NCBI GenBank assembly: GCA_035507915.1
Contig: DATJNS010000014.1
Span: 1 to 10,282, forward strand
Length of the DNA stretch: 10,282 nucleotides
Direction: 5' to 3'
Origin: JACQAI01 sp035507915
GTDB taxonomy: Bacteria; Pseudomonadota; Alphaproteobacteria; Elsterales; Elsteraceae
Numbering within the stretch: position 1 is the stretch's first letter; each line of letters begins with the position of its first letter. Of the stretch, positions 6,894 through 10,282 are shown one piece after another. The notes under the pieces are model-generated. The model was not told the origin of the DNA, searched no databases, and saw only the letters and a list, made by a program, of their open reading frames with translations. The translations under genes and the position numbers were made by a program.

Positions 6894-8537
6894 TCAGACG
6901 ACCAGCCGCTCCAGGGCGTCGAGGCGGTCGGCTTCCTCCGGCGGCTTGTCCCACCGGATGCGGCTGATGCGCGGGAAGCGCATCGCCAGACCCGAGCGAT
7001 GGCGGCTCGAACGGTGCACGGAATCGAACGCGACCTCGAACACGAGGCCGGGCTCGACCTCGCGCACCGGGCCGAAGCGGTTGGTGGTGTGGTTGCGCAC
7101 CCAACGGTCGAGCTCGGTAAGCTCGGCGTCGGTGAAGCCGAAATAGGCCTTGCCCACGGGAACCAGCTCCTCCTCGCGCCAGCAACCGAACGTATAGTCC
7201 GAATAATACGACGAACGCTTGCCGTGCCCGCGTTGAGCGTACATCAGCACGCAGTCGGCCGTCAGGGGGCCGCGCTTCCACTTGAACCACGGGCCCTTCG
7301 GGCGGCCGGCCAAATAGGGGCTGTCGCCGCGCTTCAGCATCAGGCCCTCGATGGCGTTCTGGCGCGCCCCGTCGCGGCGCGCGGCGAGCTCGTCCCAGCC
7401 GGCGAACGCGAGCAACGGCGACAGGTCGAGGCGCCGCCGCGGCGCGGCGCGGAACCACGCCTCCAGGCGGGCGCGCCGCGCGTCGAACGGCAGCGCGCGC
7501 AGGTCCTCGGCGCCGTCGAACAGCATGTCGTAGAGCCGCACGAATGCCGGCAGCTCGCCCAGCAGCTTGGGCGTGACCGTCTTGCGGTTGAGCCGCTGCT
7601 GCAGGTCGTTGAACGACGCGGCCGTGTGGCGCTGGTCGAACAGCGCCGCATCCTCGGCGGGTCGGCCGACCAGCAGCTCGCCGTCGAGCACGGCGTCGAA
7701 CGCCATCGCCTCGACGATCTCGGGAAACGCCCGGCCGATCTCGTCGCCGGTGCGCGAGTAGACGCGGCGCTGGCCGTGGCGCGCGACCAGCTGCACGCGG
7801 ATGCCGTCCCACTTCCATTCGGCGCGAAAGTCGCGCGGATCGAGGCCCGCCAGCTCGTCGGCCTCGATCGGATTGGCCAGCATGAGGGGCCGGAACGACG
7901 GCGCGGCGCCCGGATCGGGCCGCGGCGCGCGGCCCGCGAGCCACGCGAACAGGGCGTCGTAGGGCGGCGCCAGCGCGTGCCAGACCTCCTCGATCGCGGC
8001 GAGGTCGACATCGTCGGGCGCGCCGGCGAGCTCGGCGAGCGCCGTCTTGGCGAGCCGCGCCGACACGCCGACGCGCAGGCCGCCGGTGATCAGCTTGAGG
8101 AGCGCCCAGCGGCCGCTCGGATCGAGCCGGTCGAGCCAATCGGCGAGCAGGCGCGGCACCTCGGCGCGCCCGGCGCGGCTCAGCCGCTCGACGATCTCGG
8201 TGAGACGCGGCGCCGGCGCGCCGCCCGGGTCCGGCCGAAGGCCGGCCCGAGAGCAGGCCCCCGCGCGGTCGGGCCACACCAGCGACACGGTCTCGGCCAG
8301 GTCACCGACGAAATCGTACGACCACTCGAACAGCACCGGGTCGACGCGTTCGGCGACCAGGCCGCGGATCAGCGCCGGCTTGGCCTCGCGGAAGCTGAGC
8401 GTGCCGGTCAACGCAGCGAGCGCCCAACCGCGGTCGGGATCCGGCGCGGTCTCGAAGTAGCGTCGCATCAGGCGCAGCTTGCCGAGACGCGACGGCGTGA
8501 AGACCAGCGCGTCGAGCAGCGCCGCGAATGGCTTCAC
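6894..8537 (-). CDS. ATP-dependent DNA ligase of the exonuclease-linked (cisplatin damage response) type
   Basis: 547 residues, close to the usual length. This ligase seals nicks through an enzyme-adenylate intermediate. Order of domains: N-terminal DNA-binding domain with the LLKLITGGLRVGVSARLAKTAL signature (146-167); nucleotidyltransferase domain with motif I K242-W-D-G-I-R (K242 takes the AMP), SRTG (261-264), motif III DGEL (285-288), motif IV EGLMLK (397-402) and motif V around WFKWKR (417-422); and an OB domain with FGCWREEELVPVGKAYFGFTD and RFPRISRIRWDK (520-531). The start is GTG at 8537 with AGAGG six bases before it. The ATG overlapping the exonuclease stop leads to only five codons. 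It lies 10 bp after the exonuclease gene. Residues about 91-110 look like a poorly conserved insert encoded by a hairpin-forming stretch. The family is known from a DNA-repair gene cluster with Lhr helicase, exonuclease and phosphoesterase. Confidence 0.93.
   Translation of the reverse strand: MKPFAALLDALVFTPSRLGKLRLMRRYFETAPDPDRGWALAALTGTLSFREAKPALIRGLVAERVDPVLFEWSYDFVGDLAETVSLVWPDRAGACSRAGLRPDPGGAPAPRLTEIVERLSRAGRAEVPRLLADWLDRLDPSGRWALLKLITGGLRVGVSARLAKTALAELAGAPDDVDLAAIEEVWHALAPPYDALFAWLAGRAPRPDPGAAPSFRPLMLANPIEADELAGLDPRDFRAEWKWDGIRVQLVARHGQRRVYSRTGDEIGRAFPEIVEAMAFDAVLDGELLVGRPAEDAALFDQRHTAASFNDLQQRLNRKTVTPKLLGELPAFVRLYDMLFDGAEDLRALPFDARRARLEAWFRAAPRRRLDLSPLLAFAGWDELAARRDGARQNAIEGLMLKRGDSPYLAGRPKGPWFKWKRGPLTADCVLMYAQRGHGKRSSYYSDYTFGCWREEELVPVGKAYFGFTDAELTELDRWVRNHTTNRFGPVREVEPGLVFEVAFDSVHRSSRHRSGLAMRFPRISRIRWDKPPEEADRLDALERLVV
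8231..8245. repeat. Palindrome CCGGCC-GAA-GGCCGG inside the DNA ligase gene
   Basis: A 6-bp perfect stem with a GAA loop (TTC on the coding strand), extendable by further pairs across one mismatch. It encodes ligase residues around 98-103, in a Pro/Arg/Gly-rich linker (about 91-110) that does not look like the rest of the family. It could be a small in-frame palindrome insertion or simply GC-rich linker sequence. Confidence 0.4.
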
Positions 8538-8547
8538 GCGCGCCTCT

Positions 8548-9561
8548 TCATTCGCCGTCCTCCTCGAAGCCGGCGAGCGTCAAGGCCCGGGCGCGCAGGC
8601 CGCGCCGGGTCGCGTGATGGACCAGCGCCTCCTCGCGGCCGTGGGTGACCCAGATCTCGGGGGCGCCGACCTCGTCGATGGTGCGCGTGAGCTCGTCCCA
8701 ATCGGCATGGTCCGAAATGACGAGCGGCAGCTCGACGCCGCGCTGGCGCGCGCGCTGGCGGACCCGCATCCAGCCCGAGGCGAGCGCCACCACGGGATCG
8801 GGCAGCCGGCGCGCCCAGCGGTCCTGGCCGGCGCTCGGCGGCGCCAGCACGAGCTCGCCCTTGAGCGCGTCCTTGAGGGCGGCGGTCGCCGGCAGCAACG
8901 GCCCCAGCCGCACGCCCTGGTCCTCGTACAGCGCGCACAGGGTCGCCAGCGCGCCGTGCAGATAGATGGGCCGGTCGTAGCCCGCGGCGCGCAGCAGCGC
9001 GATCACGCGCTGGCACTTGCCGAGCGCGTAGACGCCGACGAGATGCGCGCGGTCGGGATAGAGCGCGCGCGACGCGAGCAGCTTGCCGATCTCCTCGGTG
9101 TCGGGCGGATGGCGGAACACCGGCAGGCCGAACGTCGCCTCGGTGATGAACACGTCGCACGGCACGACCTCGAACGGCGCGCAGGTCGGATCGGCGCGGC
9201 GCTTGTAGTCGCCCGACACCACGACGCGCGCGCCGGCATGCTCCAGGCGCACCTGCGCGCTGCCCAGCACGTGGCCGGCGGGGTGCAGCGACACGCGCAC
9301 GTCACCGATGGCGAGCGGCGCGCCGTATTCGAGCGGCTGGCTCGGTCCCATGGCGTCGCCGAACCGCGTCGCCATGATGGCGAGCGTGCCGGGCGTCGCC
9401 AGCACGTGTGCGTTGCCCGGGCGCGCGTGATCGGAATGACCGTGCGTGATCACCGCGCGTACGACCGGGCTCACGGGATCGATGAAGAAATCGCCGGGCG
9501 CGCAATAGAGGCCCTCCGGCCGCACGCGCAGCCACGTCTCGGGCTTGGACGACGTCGTCAT
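8548..9561 (-). CDS. Ligase-associated DNA exonuclease, metallo-beta-lactamase fold
   Basis: 337-residue nuclease of the metallo-beta-lactamase superfamily, related to SNM1/Pso2 and mRNA 3'-processing factors. Metal-binding residues are visible: H40-x-H42-x-D44-H45 in THGHSDHA, H97 in HPAGHVLGSAQ, D118 in SGDYKRR, and the later D284-H285 (ISDHADW) and H307 (VTHGRE). The family is predicted to trim DNA ends before the partner ligase seals them. The ligase gene begins 10 bp downstream and DUF2937 follows, making a three-gene operon. The ATG at 9561 has no Shine-Dalgarno. A good -35/-10 pair immediately upstream would start the mRNA at the ATG itself. The Lhr-type helicase and metallophosphoesterase genes that often accompany this pair are not in the window. 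Confidence 0.93.
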   Translation of the reverse strand: MTTSSKPETWLRVRPEGLYCAPGDFFIDPVSPVVRAVITHGHSDHARPGNAHVLATPGTLAIMATRFGDAMGPSQPLEYGAPLAIGDVRVSLHPAGHVLGSAQVRLEHAGARVVVSGDYKRRADPTCAPFEVVPCDVFITEATFGLPVFRHPPDTEEIGKLLASRALYPDRAHLVGVYALGKCQRVIALLRAAGYDRPIYLHGALATLCALYEDQGVRLGPLLPATAALKDALKGELVLAPPSAGQDRWARRLPDPVVALASGWMRVRQRARQRGVELPLVISDHADWDELTRTIDEVGAPEIWVTHGREEALVHHATRRGLRARALTLAGFEEDGE

Positions 9562-9568
9562 GGCGTTG

Positions 9569-9597
9569 ATTTAGGACGTGATTCGATCGCTCGCCAA
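9569..9597 (-). promoter_or_regulatory. Predicted sigma-70-type promoter of the exonuclease-ligase operon, possibly leaderless
   Basis: On the minus strand TTGGCG (9592-9597), a 17-base spacer and CTAAAT (9569-9574) are followed by seven bases and then the ATG at 9561. The expected transcription start falls at or one base before the ATG, which fits the absence of a ribosome binding site. Confidence 0.5.
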
Positions 9598-9608
9598 CCC
9601 CTCCCCCT

Positions 9609-9642
9609 GTCATTGCTTCGTCGCTGCGCTCCTCGCAATGAC
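9609..9642. repeat. HCEERSDEA-type palindromic intergenic repeat
   Basis: GTCATTGC (9609-9616) and GCAATGAC (9635-9642) are perfect inverted 8-mers around an 18-base centre. The minus-strand translation gives the tell-tale HCEERSDEA string, which I know from spurious ORFs across many alphaproteobacterial genomes. It lies in the 116-bp divergent region between the exonuclease and DUF1330 genes, just upstream of the predicted exonuclease promoter. Confidence 0.85.
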
Positions 9643-9667
9643 GCGTTAGGGTGACGTACGCCGAAAC

Positions 9668-9672
9668 GGAGG
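9668..9672 (+). promoter_or_regulatory. Ribosome binding site of the DUF1330 gene
   Basis: GGAGG five bases before the ATG at 9678. It rules in that start over the upstream GTG at 9651. Confidence 0.75.
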
Positions 9673-9677
9673 AACTC

Positions 9678-9971
9678 ATGGCCGCGTACATCATCGTCCA
9701 GATCAAGATGACGAAGCCGGAAGGCTGGCCGGAGTATCGCGAGCAGGCGGCGCGCCTGATCGCCGAGGCGGGCGGCCGCTACATCGTGCGGGGCGGCGAC
9801 GTCGAGGTGCTCGAAGGGCCGCCGCACGACGGGCGCCGCGTGGTTGTGCTCGAGTTCCCGTCGATGGACGCGCTGCGCGGGTTCTGGCGCTCGCCGGCCT
9901 ACGCCAAGGTCAAGCAACTGCGCCTCGGTTCGGGCGAGGTGTCGGCCTGGGCGATCCCGAGTGTCGGCTGA
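9678..9971 (+). CDS. DUF1330 family protein
   Basis: 97-residue soluble protein with the DUF1330 pattern, a dimeric alpha/beta-barrel (ferredoxin-like) fold: AAYIIVQIKMTKPEGWPEY at the start, then AGGRYIVRGGDVEVLEG (about 36-52), RRVVVLEFPSMDALRGFW (57-74) and SPAYAKVKQLR (75-85). The molecular role of the family is not established. The start ATG at 9678 is set by a strong GGAGG at 9668-9672, five bases before it. An in-frame GTG at 9651 lies upstream of that site and is less likely. The gene is divergent from the exonuclease operon and converges on the alcohol dehydrogenase gene. It appears to be a single-gene unit. Confidence 0.85.
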   Translation: MAAYIIVQIKMTKPEGWPEYREQAARLIAEAGGRYIVRGGDVEVLEGPPHDGRRVVVLEFPSMDALRGFWRSPAYAKVKQLRLGSGEVSAWAIPSVG

Positions 9972-9987
9972 GCGCGACGGCGCTCGC

Positions 9988-10000
9988 GGGGCTTCGCCCC
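9988..10000. terminator. Possible shared hairpin between convergent genes
   Basis: GGGGC, TTC loop, GCCCC lies in the 36-bp gap between the convergent DUF1330 and alcohol dehydrogenase stops. No T-run follows on either strand, so it is at best an imperfect bidirectional terminator; it may instead block 3' exonucleases. Confidence 0.4.
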
Positions 10001-10007
10001 TGGCGCG

Positions 10008-10282
10008 TTAGAGGGTCAACACGGCGGCGCCGCGCAAGCGGCCCTCGCGCAGGCGCGCCAGCGCCTCGTTGGCGTCGGCGAGCGGCAACGGCACGGTATG
10101 GGTACGGATCGACAGCGTGTCGGCGAGCGCCAGGAACTCCTCGCCGTCGCGCCGCGTCAGGTTGGCGACCGAACGCACGCAGCGCTCACCCCAAAGCAAG
10201 TGGTAGGGGAAAGAGGGGATGTCGCTCATGTGGATACCCGCACAGACGACGGTGCCTCCGCGGACGACGACACACAAGGCCG
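10008..10282 (-). CDS. Zinc-type alcohol dehydrogenase (MDR superfamily), C-terminal part only
   Basis: About 91 C-terminal residues are visible; the start and the zinc-binding catalytic domain lie beyond the right edge. The visible part matches the end of the Rossmann domain and return to the catalytic domain: ALCVVVRGGTVVCAGIHMSD, then SFPYHLLWGERCVRSVANLTRRDGEEFL with the characteristic segment before the substrate-binding strand, then PLADANEALARLREGRLRGAAVL ending at a TAA stop. This resembles NAD(P)-dependent zinc alcohol dehydrogenases (AdhP-like). The TTG at 10277 is inside the frame and is not the real start, since the frame stays open to the edge. Zinc ligands cannot be checked here, and the substrate is unknown. 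Confidence 0.85.
   Translation of the reverse strand, partial: ALCVVVRGGTVVCAGIHMSDIPSFPYHLLWGERCVRSVANLTRRDGEEFLALADTLSIRTHTVPLPLADANEALARLREGRLRGAAVLTL

Noticed and set aside
6403..8277. Single 624-codon frame joining the ligase region and the membrane protein
   Set aside because: Only the last 162 codons are real (DUF2937-like, start at 6891); the upstream part is a wrong frame of the ligase gene.
6999..8648. 549-codon plus-strand ORF opposite the ligase
   Set aside because: Antisense shadow; the minus strand carries all ligase motifs in order.
9651..9677. GTG start nine codons upstream for the DUF1330 protein
   Set aside because: It lies before the strong GGAGG site at 9668-9672, and the family begins at the downstream ATG.

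Overview
The window is GC-rich DNA with densely packed genes, most probably from an alphaproteobacterium. Pointers are the very high GC content, GGGAGG-type ribosome binding sites, a Gre-family protein of alphaproteobacterial type, and two kinds of intergenic palindromic repeat that I know as widespread in these genomes: the CCCTCCCCCTTGAGGGGGAGGG type, and the GTCATTGC...GCAATGAC type whose spurious translation reads HCEERSDEA. A Rhodospirillales or Hyphomicrobiales relative such as Reyranella or Bradyrhizobium is a guess. I see no rRNA, tRNA, CRISPR array, phage or transposase gene.

Region 1 (1-2221, minus strand) is an aromatic-compound module. A LigB-type class III extradiol ring-cleavage dioxygenase is followed after 64 bp by a Rieske ring-hydroxylating oxygenase of the phthalate-dioxygenase type, which runs off the left edge. 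Together they suggest hydroxylation (or O-demethylation) of an aromatic ring and then ring opening. Region 2 (2222-2418) is the divergent promoter region, and most of it is a pair of inverted GC-rich palindromes. Region 3 (2419-5443, plus strand) holds an Old Yellow Enzyme-type flavin oxidoreductase and, one base later, a 14-helix DHA2/EmrB-like transporter. They are probably co-transcribed and may belong to the same aromatic module.

Region 4 (5428-6375) is housekeeping-like. A GreA/GreB-family protein on the minus strand overlaps the transporter tail to tail by 16 bp. Its leader carries a possible 26-codon upstream ORF and a terminator-like hairpin. Divergent from it is a small basic coiled-coil protein of unknown function.

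Region 5 (6403-9561, minus strand) is a compact DNA-repair operon: a metallo-beta-lactamase-fold ligase-associated exonuclease, an ATP-dependent DNA ligase, then a two-helix membrane protein resembling DUF2937. These are two of the four genes of the known Lhr helicase / metallophosphoesterase / exonuclease / ligase cluster; the other two are not here. Region 6 (9562-10282) has an HCEERSDEA-type repeat, a DUF1330 protein on the plus strand and the C-terminal end of a zinc-type alcohol dehydrogenase on the minus strand.

No gene here is of a wholly unknown type apart from the small coiled-coil protein. The most interesting details are an apparent His-to-Gln change at a metal-ligand position of the LigB-type enzyme, the leader of the Gre-family gene, a shared GTCCTAAA-N8-ATG arrangement before two genes without a Shine-Dalgarno (possible leaderless transcripts), and the repeat pair that fills a divergent promoter region.
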